A DNA stretch of 64,000 nt from contig JNEN01000885.1 in the NCBI GenBank assembly GCA_000697355.1, positions 372,001-436,000 on the forward strand, read 5' to 3'. Below, piece by piece: positions 9,158 through 20,199 of the stretch. The DNA comes from Syncephalastrum monosporum B8922 (Eukaryota; Mucoromycota; Mucoromycetes; Mucorales; Syncephalastraceae). Both the position numbers and the translations under genes were made by a program. Position 1 is the first letter of the stretch. The number at the start of each line of letters is the position of its first letter. The notes under the pieces are model-generated. The model searched no databases, was not told where the DNA came from, and saw only the letters and a list, made by a program, of their open reading frames with translations.

Positions 9158-12062
9158 CCACAGCCAACTCCACAAACTGCGCAGCAACTATAAAAACATA
9201 AGCATAACAAAAATGCTTCGAGGTCTCCTTTGTAAGTTCATAGCATTTGTCCACCGTAACGTACAGTATCTAATTGAATTTTTACACTCCATCCGTCTTG
9301 TTCGTTTCAGCCGAAATGGTTGGTGTGCCTGAATAATTGTTTTACGTTATCATCTGTACCACCGGTTAGACTTCCCGTAAGCGAGCTTGTTCAAAATTGG
9401 AAAGTCACGTTTACCAACGTGAGTGGGACAGCCTATCAGCCAGAAAATTGACTTGGCATGGCAGTGGAAGTGTGAGTCAACTACTTTTCCATGGTACAAA
9501 CTATCTTTTTTCCTGCCGGCGTAAATCAACAATGATCGATGCCTCAAACTCAGTTTACAGGCTGTTTGTTCTATACTATTGTGTTCGTAATTTCTATATA
9601 AAGCTGACGGTCCTTGCCGAAAAGTCACCGCTCGTGCTGTGTGCGTTGCATGTCACCTCTGTTTACATACAGGTGGTTGGCTTAAATTTTTAAACGTTAC
9701 AAATATGATACCACTTTTCTTTATAAACATCATCCTCGAAAACACACGTTGAAAAAGATAATTTCATTGAAGGTAGTTCCCTGAGCCAAAAGATGTGTGT
9801 TGCTGCTTGCACCTCTGCTGCCTATCAATCCATTGATAAAATCTAGAACGAATGAAAGTGTTTTCTACTTGGTTGGCAGCCAAGAATCTCCGAACGGCTG
9901 ATCAGCCCCGCCGCACCGCATGGGCATGCGGTCGTGCTGCTGGTGCGCGCGCTGTGACTACAGAGGTCGCACAATAAGATATTTGCTCTTGCACAATCCG
10001 CTGATCTTGCAGACGAAAACTTTGATACGCGCGGCGCGAATTTGAATTCTGCCATAGGAGACCTATATTTCTACACGAGATATGGCACCGAGGCGAATTC
10101 CTCCATCCATCCGATCAGCGTTAACTAAGAGATTATTCGAAAAAGAAATGTCGTGAAAGTAATCCGTATGCCCGGATATCTGATAGGAGTTGTTTTTTCT
10201 TGTTATAACGTGCTTTCATACTTCATTAGTGCTAATACCAAATAGCGCGCATCGTGATAGCATAAAGGCCCTTACTCGTAGTTGAACTTGCCTCGCTTTG
10301 GATTATCCAAAAAGAGGGATTTTTCGAGGTGGTTGTGGATTTCCCAATTTTGGATGATTTCTTGCATCAACAAGAAGACAATCCGTACGTACGTATCAAA
10401 GTGGACAATACTGCGTGCACGGCTAACACGGGCACTTGTATGCACTCCTTGACAGATTTACATATTTCCCATAACCCCAGTTTGAGTGGTTTGAGTTTGT
10501 GTTCGATCTATACAACGTGTTGTACCAACCAGTATCACCTTGACCCACCCGAATGGGTAACGGATGCTGCCGCAAATAGACAAAGAAGAAATTGTATGTA
10601 AAATACCTTCCTTCCACTCATACACCTTGGGTGTCAGGATATACTTTACATAATGCCCCGGCTGTACAGCAGCTTAGTGAGCTTTCTTTACGTCTCCCCG
10701 AGTTCCCCATCATAGTAGTGATGTATTAGCTAGACGTCGATATTTAGACGGGCAGGAAAAATCTGGATTTCAGCCGCGGCGAGTCGGTACAAAAGACAAG
10801 AATAAAGTCGGCGACGGCGACAGACGACACAGATGCACCATGCCTTCTGGCTAGCTGAGGCGTGATACAAACAAAGTTTGAGCAAGGTTACAAGACCCTG
10901 AGTGGTGGGATTAAATTTGAAAGAGTTGGAGTAACAACGCCTGATGAGAGTGCCGCGGAAGGAAAAAAATACGGATCCATTGAATAATCACTGCAAACAT
11001 GTTTCCTTCACATATCAACAAGAGCGTTTGCATGTAGGCTTTTGTAGTAAAAGGAGCCGATTTGCGTATCAGTAGAAGTGGGAGATAGGCAGATACCATG
11101 CATCAGCGTGGTGCATTCGCGCGAATGGAACCTGAATTCAATTCCAGCATTGTTGAAACTCAAAATACCTGATCCCGGCAACGGTGTTTTGCGATAGGCG
11201 CAATTGAAAGAAGAGCGGGGACCCAAGTACCAGGGACGTTGCACAGTGCATAAAATCACCAAATCAGGAAAAACAATGTCTTTATATTCCTTTGGTTATG
11301 CGGGGAAAGAAAACTAACTATGCTCTGGGTGAATATGAAGAGGAAAATGCCTTTTCATGTATGTTCGTCTAGCTTTACACCCTATCGTATTCGCTGAAGC
11401 GAACGGCAAAAGTACATCATAGAAAAATGGATTGCACAAGAGGCTATGCTCAATTTGTGAATCCGCCAGAAGGAAAAAAAAGTGATCCAGCCACAGTAAA
11501 GAAGCTTGTCCACGCGCACAGATCCTGCAATTTTAGTGGTTAAAATAAGAACGATCCGCAAAGCTGCCCAATGCTTAGGTTACACAAATGACTCTAGAAC
11601 CAGAGAGAAACCAAAGAGACAGAAGGACAAGAAGTGCCGTATGAGAATAGAATATGGCGAAAGGAGGTCATGCCATGTATATGTATATACCTCTGTTTGT
11701 ATCTTTCCCAGTGCGAAATGAGCAACAACTGATTCTTCAATCGGTTTTATCAATGAATGTGGCCACAGAAAATGCATAGTAATACAAGCGGGATCTTGAC
11801 AATGGACAAACGCCACCACACATGGGGTCACTTGTCCTCTGCATCTTTGACAATTTTTTTTGAAACAGACAAATGGTGCTCTTCTTTTGAGTCGGCGCTT
11901 TACTTTGGATCCTCGTCCATGGTTCTCACGTGTTGGGAGGACAAACTTCGGCCGCTCCTCCGTCATTTTCTTTATAAAGATGGATCCTACCCAACGAAAA
12001 ACATACTTCCTTTCCTATTATATTTCTGCTCTATTTCTTCTGTTTCTCTCTCTGTAAGCTCC
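9158..12062. other. long intergenic region, no recognisable gene
   Basis: Nearly 2.9 kb without a gene I can support. Short frames occur on both strands (9397-9693, 10329-10601, 11580-11966) but none has a family motif or matching codon pattern. A GC-rich patch at about 9890-9970 contains a short perfect hairpin CCGCATGGGCATGCGG. The pyrimidine-rich stretch at 11990-12060 just before the MYND gene probably belongs to its promoter or 5' leader. Confidence 0.5.
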
Positions 12063-13010
12063 ATGCCATCCAGTCGCTCGATTGTTTCAGCGGACGACAA
12101 AAAGTCGCTTTTTTTCTCCCTTTTCCAAAAGCCCCACACAATGAAACCTGCTGCTGATTCCGGGTTTTGGGAGCATGGCTATGGTCACAAGACGCAGGCT
12201 GCCATCCACAAGTCACCCAGATTACTAAATGAACACAGGCATGCCTCGTGCCGATGCAAGACGACGATCTCTTTTCACTTGTCCATGCTGCGTTATTACA
12301 AGAAACAAGTGGACGAGGAATTTGGCTTTCTGGTTTGCTCCCGGGATCTCCTTGAAGTAGTCTGGCAGATCTGTCAGGTCCTGCTCGAGCATGCGGAGCA
12401 GCAACTGCCTTCCAACAAGTATTACGCCAGTCTGAGAGGCGAGCCGTGGCTGGAACAGGTGCAGCGAGAGATTTGGGACCTGGGCAAGCAGCTGAAGGAC
12501 GAGTCGGTGGAAAGCGACTATGTAACGCCAGGCGATGGTCGCGAGCAAGAAATATGGGGCGTCGCCCAACAGCAAGATGACCAGGAGCTCTACCGACGTG
12601 CGATCCGGATCAGCATCTACTTTTCTCGTGCGCTTCTCTATCAACACCAACACAACTCTGATAAGGCCCTACTGTATTACCGTAAGTGTCTTTCTGTTCG
12701 GCCTGTTCCGCGTCAGCTGTTCGAGACACAGTATCAGGCGCAACAATCGGCCTGGGAGAACATGGAGATACTTCAGTCCCGGCTTGACCAGATGCTTCAC
12801 GAAGCTTCCATTTCGACAACCAGCCTGGACACATCCTCCGAATCCTCGGAAAGCAGTACCAATTCGCGCCGTTCCTGTGGTCAATGTGGAGCCGAGCGCC
12901 GTATCATGCCAGTCTGCGCGCGCTGCCGAACGCAGGCTTATTGCAGCCGGCAATGTCTTGTTGAGCACCAACCTGTTCACAAAACGACCTGCCAAGGCGT
13001 CAGAAAATAA
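12063..13010 (+). CDS. MYND zinc-finger protein
   Basis: The C-terminal 40 residues are a clear MYND finger: CGQCG, CARC, YCSRQC, and the His/Cys ending HQPVHKTTC. These give the C4-C2HC pattern that binds proline-rich peptides in partner proteins. Before it is a helical stretch with a TPR-like repeat around LYRRAIRISIYFSRALLYQH and KALLYYRKCLSVRP, then a Ser-rich linker. The start is uncertain: in-frame ATGs occur at 12063, 12141 and 12285, and the open frame runs on upstream to 11757 through pyrimidine-rich DNA that looks non-coding. An intron inside the N-terminal part cannot be excluded. The function is unknown beyond a likely adaptor role in transcription or chaperoning. Stop is TAA at 13008-13010. 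Confidence 0.7.
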   Translation: MPSSRSIVSADDKKSLFFSLFQKPHTMKPAADSGFWEHGYGHKTQAAIHKSPRLLNEHRHASCRCKTTISFHLSMLRYYKKQVDEEFGFLVCSRDLLEVVWQICQVLLEHAEQQLPSNKYYASLRGEPWLEQVQREIWDLGKQLKDESVESDYVTPGDGREQEIWGVAQQQDDQELYRRAIRISIYFSRALLYQHQHNSDKALLYYRKCLSVRPVPRQLFETQYQAQQSAWENMEILQSRLDQMLHEASISTTSLDTSSESSESSTNSRRSCGQCGAERRIMPVCARCRTQAYCSRQCLVEHQPVHKTTCQGVRK

Positions 13011-13388
13011 TGGTATATTGAGGCATATATACTATGTGCTCTGGCTCTCTACAATCTCCCTACCCCATTCCATTTTCATTTCCATCCCATTTATCTCACA
13101 TACCGACACACGTGTTATTCTGATACCTTTACCTCTATATTTTCTGTCATCTTTCTCCTCTTTGCTTCATTGTGTACATATAGCAACAGACTATCCTTTG
13201 TTTTGTTGCATGCATGGCCTATACGTACTCCCTTTACATAGTGTACTTCATTGCCTTTGGTATAGTGTGATTTGGTGCTGCGTTTCGTTTACTATAAAAG
13301 TCTAAATCATTTTCTCTTATTTGTTCTTTTTGTTCTTTGTCACGAACAATCTCGCTTGAGAATGACATCAACGCCATTAGCGGTAAGG
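13011..13388. other. 3' region between convergent genes
   Basis: T-rich sequence between the MYND gene and the 3' end of the ANCHR-like gene. It would hold both transcription ends. No separate gene is seen. Confidence 0.6.
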
Positions 13389-14316
13389 TTACACAATTTT
13401 ATTTCCTTTTCGAACATATCTTCGGGCGGTATGCTTTGTGGACTCATAGTCAGCCATTGCTCCACGATGACCCTCATAAAAGCATGTGTCACAATATCTT
13501 TCCCCCTCGCAATCGTCGCAGATAAGGGTCGCGTCTTCATTACAAATACCTAATGAAATTATAAGATTAAGAAAAATAATTGGGGGAATGGTTAGCTGTG
13601 TCTTATGACACATGTAAAGAGAGATAAACATACCACACCAATCATCCAACTCGTCGTGCAACTCATCCAGCTGAATGGGTTTAGGAACAACCCCTCGCGG
13701 TCTGAAAGAAGGGCTGCCTTGCTCTGATGGGCGGGTATCAAAGTTGGCTTTGGTGTCCTTGAAGGTCTGGTATCGTTTAAACAAGTCTTCCTCGCGCTGC
13801 TTATCGATCGATTCGTATTTCTTTTCGACGGCGGCTTCCTCCTGAACTTGCTTCAAAAGCGCATTGCTTTCGTCGTGATCGAGGTCCGGCTGATCCATAA
13901 AGAGACTTTGTGCCATATGAGCCTTTTTCGCTGTGGATGGCGAGATAGCGGGCATGCCAAGTGTATCGTAATTGCTATCTTGGTCGTCGTCATCCAACCA
14001 GGCGGTTTCCATTAGCCGTTCTATCTGTTCGAAGTAAGTCATTTCGTTCTATTCGAAGACTAGCAGCGACCTCTTCGTCGTATCCGTCCGCATCTTTTGG
14101 TATCTCGTAACTGCGAGCGGACTGCTTGGCAACGGGTGCTGAAGTAAAGACCTTCTCAAAGCGGTGGGCAAGTTCGTCATCACTCGATAGAGATGAGTGC
14201 GATGAGCAAGACGGAAAGACAAAGACAGTCTACCTTTCCTTTATGTCTGTGTTGCCTTTCAACTGGGCAATGCGCTTAGCAAGAGCGTCGTCCTCGTTAG
14301 TGTCATTGTTCTTCAT
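13389..14316 (-). CDS. ANCHR/ZFYVE19-like protein
   Basis: Four minus-strand exons, 14234-14316, 14071-14182, 13634-14024 and 13389-13549, sum in frame to 248 aa. The N-terminus has the MIM1-like LAKRIAQLKG helix seen in ANCHR. The middle has ELDEL-like acidic and coiled segments with QEEAAVEKKYESIDKQRE. The C-terminus is the B-box-like zinc module CGICNEDATLICDDCEGERY followed by CDTCFYEGH. Human ANCHR binds VPS4 and holds it back at the abscission (NoCut) checkpoint; fungal members lack the FYVE domain, as here. The role in this fungus is inferred from family. It is divergent from the CCDC43-like gene with only about 118 bp between the start codons, so a shared bidirectional promoter is likely. 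Confidence 0.78.
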
Positions 14317-14434
14317 TGGAATAAGCTCAAGTCACGCGCAAAGGAAGAACAGACAACGGGGAAGACCGACTGAACGCAGGACTTTTTTTTTTCTCTTCCT
14401 TCTTCTGCGCACTATATACCAGTTATACCACGCC

Positions 14435-15283
14435 ATGAGTCTCATTGACCAGGTCACTGCCCAACTCGAGACGATCAACCTCAAAGGCAAGCGGAATCAC
14501 GAGACAAAGCCAACCAAAGCCGGCTGAATCTAACCCGATCGCAACCTGATCAGACGACGATGTGACGGCTTACATTGCCGGCATTGTCGAGGAAGACTCG
14601 ATCCCGGACGACGAGAAGCGGGAGGCTATTGCCGGCTTTCTCGCAGAGACCACCGTACGTTTCCTACTTCTTCTGTCTATGAGAAACCAAACCCACATAT
14701 GTGTCTCTATCGACAGGACGAGCCAACGGAGGCCGTGATCAACAGCATCCTCGAAGGTTACAAGAACGTGCAGCAAGACAAGGTCAAAGAAGAGCAAGAA
14801 AAGAAGGCCAAGGTGCTCGAAGATGTTCAAGGTAATGTATATCTAAAACCGGATCTGATGGGATCGACTCACATTAGTATAGCACGCGAGAAGGCACGAC
14901 AGGCACAGGCTGTCAAGGAGAAGGAGGAAGCGGATGCACGCCGCGCTGCTGCCAAGGCGATGACCAAGGAAGAAAAGGCACAGCGTGAGAAGCTCATGAA
15001 GCAGTACGGCTATGACCTCGACGAGGTGCGCGAGAACGAAAAGGGCGAGACCGAGATTGTTTACAAGGACCGTGCCGGCGGACAGGCTGGTCCCGATGAC
15101 TCGGCCCTGGGAGCCAACCGCAACGCAGACATGATCAAAGAGCAGGACCAGCGCAGGCGCAAGGAGATGAAGGATCAGTTTGAACGCGAAAAGGAGCGCA
15201 ACAAGATCTTACTAGAGAAACAGCGATTGAAGGAGGAAAAGGAAAAGCGACGGACCCAGAAAAAGGAAAAAAGACGCATGTAG
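14435..15283 (+). CDS. CCDC43-like coiled-coil protein
   Basis: Four exons, 14435-14486, 14554-14654, 14717-14831 and 14883-15283, give 222 aa (frame sum checked). The N-terminal half holds DVTAYIAGIVEEDSIPDDEK, the helical PWI-like part of CCDC43. The C-terminal half is a long, highly charged coiled coil ending in Lys/Arg-rich repeats with QRRRKEMKDQFEREKERNK. CCDC43 proteins are conserved but little understood. Intron 1 (14487-14553) starts GCAAGC, a GC-AG intron. Intron 3 (14832-14882) is 51 nt, a multiple of three without a stop, so retention would add 17 residues without breaking the frame. The gene is convergent with the DNA ligase, 110 bp apart. Confidence 0.8.
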
Positions 15284-15393
15284 AACGTTGGAAATGTATG
15301 ATAGATGCTATGGAACGCAAATTGGACGGTATATCTTTCTACAGTAGTATTATCCAAGTGTAGGTGTGTATATACAGGATATGTAAAGGTTAT

Positions 15394-16978
15394 TTATACA
15401 TCGCGCTTGCCTTCGAACACGGCCTTGACGGTGGGGAACCGAAGTGAGACCACGCCGCTGTCGCCAAGCGATTCAGAAAAGTATCGCACAGTGATCTGGT
15501 TCCCGATTATACCGTCAGGCGTGTCTACATATCGCCTCCGCTGGTCGAGTGTGAAGCCAGATCCAACGCTGACGCGATTACCTTTTGAGAGGGAAAGGGG
15601 GCGCCACACATCAGAACAGGACCCGTCGATCCAGGTATATTTGTCATAAATACCTTTGTGCTCAATCACCACGCTTGTCATGACCCGCTCGTTCTTGCCA
15701 GTGTCCGACATGCGCATCCAACCAATTTCAATGTCTTTGACGACATATTCTGCATCGTCCCACTCCTTCAATTTGATGAGATCTCGACTATTCGTTGCGT
15801 TAGTCCCCGCGTCCAGGCAATTCAACCTCAACTTACGTTCGCTTTCCGAGGTAAGGCCCGTTGCGGCGCAGCATGAGACCCTCCCACCCACGCTTGACGG
15901 CCAAATCTTGCAGATACTGGAGCGTCTCAAACCTATCCACGAGGCGCTGGTGGACACGGCAAATATGCGGCTGAGACGCGCCCAAGAATGCACCTAGCTT
16001 ATGTTGGCGCTCTATAAATGGCGTGGGGTCGACGCCGTCTCGAGCGCCCGCTGTACTGATGAGATCAAAGACCTCGTACATCGGGTTGGTCATGGATTTT
16101 TGCTTCGTACGGATCTGGCGGATCGTCTCCAAGAAATCCTCCAGTTTATTTCCGTCGTCAGTCTCTTTAAACACGCATATCTCGCCATCCAGCACAAACG
16201 GAGTATGGTTGGGCTGGATGCGAGCACGGATCGCAGCCTCGACTTTCTCCAGAGAGCTGAAAGGTCGACCGGTGCGCGAGTAGAACTGGATGTCGTCCTT
16301 GCTGTTCACGACAGCCAGGCACCGTACACCATCGAGCTTGCGTGACGCGAACCACCTGTCATTTGATAGGGTTGTCCAGATGTCCTTTTCTTTCTTATGC
16401 GTGACAGCCAATGCAACAGACGTGAACGGGCACCGCGGGCTTTTGGCGTCATCCGGAGCATCGCCAGGTTGAAGCGAGTCCGCGTCGATATTTGCGTCGT
16501 CTTGATCGGTGCGGACAAGCACCTGACGAACGGTCTGGGTGGAGACCCCCATTTTGAGGTTGCGATCCAGGACGCGCCAAAATATTTGCTGCGCTTCCTC
16601 ATTGTGACAAAAAGCCCGATAGAACGAAGCGGTGGCATCCAGTGCGGCGTGGCCCGTGACACGTCGTGCTGACAAGGCATCCAAAAGACTCTCCAGAGTC
16701 GCAGGCGGTTCGCCAAAACTGTGGTCAGGACCATGCTTGTCGAGGTATTTAACAACGCTCTTAGAGGTGACATGAAGACGGAAATGAGGGTCATAAATGC
16801 GCTTCATGATAGCATGGCATTCTGGCGCGGACTCTGCAATCAGCCGCTTCTTTTCAAGCGTGCTGGAGACACCATTGACAGTCTTGGACAAGTGATACAG
16901 TTGTTCGAGCTGTTTCGTAATGATCGGTTGTTTTGGAAGGGGCGTGGCAGAAGCGGACATGAAGCGACGCCAAAACAT
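15394..16978 (-). CDS. ATP-dependent DNA ligase (OB_2-type)
   Basis: Two exons, 15837-16978 and 15394-15787. Ligase motifs appear in order: I SRKLDGVR with the lysine that takes AMP, then FYSRTGRPF, III FVLDGEICVF, IIIa YEVFDLI, IV EGLMLRR, and V RDLIKLKEW (spliced across the intron). The C-terminus is an OB fold of the DNA_ligase_OB_2 type, from DAEYVVKDIEIGWMRM to LRFPTVKAVFEGKRDV. About 510 residues, with a helical N-terminal extension but no BRCT or PCNA-type domain; this is smaller than Lig1/Cdc9 or Lig4. The enzyme seals nicks in DNA. An MFWRRF or MSASAT start (16978 or 16960) is likely; the open frame extends to 17038 but would overlap the upstream gene. The basic N-terminus may target mitochondria (inference). 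Confidence 0.85.
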
Positions 16979-17030
16979 AATATGCAAGATGAAATGAATG
17001 AGTGGGACAAAAAGCCACTTTATGATATTA

Positions 17031-17922
17031 TTATGCATGCGCAGCGCGCTCCTTGTGCATGGTGTAGAAAAAATAGTGGAATGCGTCGCCTAAAGTTTGA
17101 ACCTTGATCTCCCAGCAGTCCCTTGCGAGGTGACGTTTTCGGAAATGGGGCTGTCCAAACGTGATATACAGGAACGTACCGCCCACCTTGGTCACGCGTT
17201 CTACCTCGTCTACCTCGCCCTTCACTTCTGCTATCAGTTCCTCAGATGGATCCCATACGTCGCCTCGATCGCACATTAATGCATCCATCGTGCCTGCATT
17301 AATTAGTTTTTTTTTATCCAAACGGGAAAACAAATACCACAAATACCACTGTACCTTTGTCGATCACCACGTCAAACGATTCGTTGTCATACTTGAGGTC
17401 CCGGATATCCATTACTTCCCCTGCCACAGACACTGTATTAGAGATATCACATATAGCTCGGCGAGTCACTCACACTTCATTTCTGGCATATGTTCACACC
17501 GCTTCTTCATGGTTTCAATCACTGTGGGTGAATAGTCGATGTTGGTGATGTTCTTGTACCCGTCCTTGTACATGTCCTCGCCAAGCGCTGTATATCATTA
17601 GAATGTTGTCAATTTTGACGAATTCAAGTCAAACGCAAAAGGCGTGCTACTCACTCGAATTTCCACAACCCAACATAAGAATGGAAGCTGACTTATTCGG
17701 GATAGCCTCGTTCAAGAGTGGCTTCAGCTCGGCGTAGGTCTTGAACCAGTCAAATGTCGTCTCGGCATCCTCACTAAGAAGCAATAGCGGTGAGCAGACC
17801 AAGAATCCATTAAAGCCACCATCAGATTAAGTCTACTTTTTATATCGTTCTTCCCAATAAGCCTGTGTCTTGTAGGCTGTCGGATCGTCCGGGACGACGT
17901 CAAGAGATGTTGATGCCACCAT
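17031..17922 (-). CDS. EEF1AKMT4/METTL13-like protein lysine methyltransferase
   Basis: Five exons, 17837-17922, 17655-17773, 17474-17587, 17355-17432 and 17031-17293, sum in frame to 219 aa. The fold is a class I SAM-dependent methyltransferase. Motif I is SILMLGCGNSTLGED, the acidic loop is NITNIDYSPTVIE, and the post-motif II strand is FDVVIDKGTMDALMCDRGD, typical of EEF1AKMT4 and METTL13 N-terminal domains. It ends with the YITFGQPHFRKRHL strand. Relatives methylate lysine on translation factor eEF1A; the target here is inferred. The sequence starts MVASTSLDVVPDD with the YWEERY motif characteristic of the family. The first intron is entered after ERYK. The gene lies in tandem upstream of the ligase, stop and start about 50 bp apart. 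Confidence 0.86.
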
Positions 17923-18216
17923 GTCTGTGTGATCTGTCAAGAAAAAAAATAAGGAAAGGAGTGTTTAAAACTCAGCACACACTGCTCTAAACAATACAGC
18001 TTTTAGCAATACAGTATCATATCTGCAATTGGATGGATGTGTTTGTGTCTGTTTGTTTTCTTTATATACGTCTGGGTTTCTGTGCGTGTGTATGTATGTG
18101 TATGTGTGTGCATATGCGCTTGTCAGGGTTGGGAATAACTTGCAGAATACATGACAAGAAGGAGGACAAAGGGTGGATGCTGATATACAGAGAAGGAAAA
18201 GAGAAAGTGAAACGTA

Positions 18217-19942
18217 TCACTGCAACTCATACTGTTCATCGCGACGGCCGTGGCGGTTGCTTCGAGTTGAGTCATCTGGGTCGCTTTCATAACCCATGGC
18301 CCCGTCCGAAAGTAGAATTGGTGTGCTTTCTGCCACGACGCTGTACATGGGACCAAGGCTCTTGCGTCCTTCGTCCTCGCTGTCGCGTGGCAGGCCACGT
18401 TCACCGAACTCCTGCTCCCGCATAGCTTTGCGTGCGTTCTGCGCTGCTTTGCGCATCTTGATCCAGTTGTATAGTGCGATACCAAATAGGGTGATGCACA
18501 GACCGATAATGTTGATCACAGTCAGGCGGTCGCCAAACACAATGGATGACACAAAAATGGTGGCCACTTCCTATATATACACGTCTTAGATACTGTACTC
18601 GCGCCATGGAGTGTAACTTGCCTTAAAAATGCCACACACGCTCAGCGTAACGACGGAGGTACGCTTGATGAGGAAGAACTCGGCCATGATCATGCAAAAT
18701 GCCAGTGCACCACCGCCAAGGACGAAGCCGCTCTACGATCCTATCAGCGTATATCCCTATCAACCGCTCGAGGTATTTACCGTTTCAAGGCCCTTGGGAA
18801 ACGAAGAAAAGAAAGAGCTGCTAAAGATGGTAGGGTAGCCTTCGACAGCAGCTGACAGGATGAGAAGCACCGCGGCCTGCGCAGGCGCGAGAAAGAAGAT
18901 GGAGGCAAAAGGGTTTGTCAGGCCGATACTTTCTTTGCGCAAAAGCACTTCTGTTAATGCCCATCGTAAGCCACCACAAGCAGCTGCTGTCATGACAGCA
19001 GCAAAGCTAGTACAGAACAGTCCGTCAGCTGAACTATTCTCGACATATTGGTTAACTCTTACCCGACGATCTCAAACTCGGTTTCGTCCGAGACCATTAA
19101 GACTACGCCCGCGACAATGATAAGGATAATACAGACAAGACGCAGGCTCGGCTTTTCGAGGCGAAATAAGAAGGCAAAAATGAGGACGAACGCGAGTGTG
19201 GATGACTTGCACATGGCTTCAATAGCGTTAGTTGCGTCCACCTGTCTTGTTTGTGCGCACTTACTGTAGAAGGAGAGGGTGATAGTCTTGAGGGACAGAT
19301 TGGACAGGCCGATGTCGAGGCTCGTGGCGAGCGCACAAGGAAAGACTCTATACCTAAGCACCGCACGTTATTTGATGTGATAGGGGTTACAACGTGTGCT
19401 GCTTACATGTATTCGGAGACGGTGGGTGTCCGCGGAGGACGCAGTCTAGGAAAGAGGAGCAGGGACGAGCCTGCTAGTAGGAATTGGACGCCCATGTGCA
19501 CGCTCGAGACGAAAAGAGGGAACTGAAAGTTGTAGTGGTCTTCAGAGAACATCCATTTGTTGTATACTGATAAAAAGGTTGCGAACTGTGACAGGTACGT
19601 GTTAGTATATCATACTTTCCCTTCAGACTCCCAGCAGTCGCGACACGTTACCAGATACCTAGAAACACATAGCTTCAGCGCACTTTAGGACAATGCTATT
19701 CTAGGGTCGTACCATGTAAGTATCCACACAACGTTGACGGCGGATGACTTTAGGAGAACGATGCTGTGTGGGCTAAGCTGCTTGGAATTGTGCTTGGGAT
19801 GGTTTTCTAAGAGACCTTCTGTAGGCGATGACAAGGGATCCTCTGCCTGGAGAGACAGATTGTCGCTCTCAAAGGACAGACGCTCCTGCTGTTGCAGACG
19901 TGGTGCTTTGAGGCCCCTCGTGTCAATTGCAGGGTCGGCCAT
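18217..19942 (-). CDS. SLC35C2-like nucleotide-sugar/triose-phosphate-type transporter
   Basis: A multi-exon membrane protein with about ten hydrophobic helices. The N-terminal tail is soluble (first 60 residues). TM1 is interrupted by introns: TGG is completed by a 7-nt exon at 19652-19658, giving [20 protein letters not shown]. Later segments include [77 protein letters not shown] and [20 protein letters not shown]. These are hallmarks of the TPT/NST family, closest to SLC35C2. SLC35C2 acts in the Golgi and influences fucosylation of Notch in animals; in fungi the substrate is unknown. The last intron (18571-18621) is GC-AG. The C-terminal tail is acidic and polar. Confidence 0.85.
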
Positions 19943-20199
19943 GATCAGAGTCGCAAGTGTCCGCTGGGTCTCGAAAAGGTGCCGCTCGAAATTATATACA
20001 ATGGTGTCAAGTATAAAAAGCCAAAACTTTATTGATTCTCAAACCGCCTTCGAGCCTAAAAACATTCAAAAGAGAAGGTGATAGTCCACCCATTGTCAGC
20101 AAACCGTACACACGTCTCTCAGTATACAAATGGAAAACTACAGTTCGCTAGTCTTTTTTCTTCCCTTCCATTGACACACACGCATCCCACACCGCCATA

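Noticed and set aside
12255..12340. Alternative start MQDDDLFSLVHAALLQETSG in another frame of the MYND gene
   Set aside because: It would need a non-standard intron to return to the main frame, while the main frame is open and continuous through the region.
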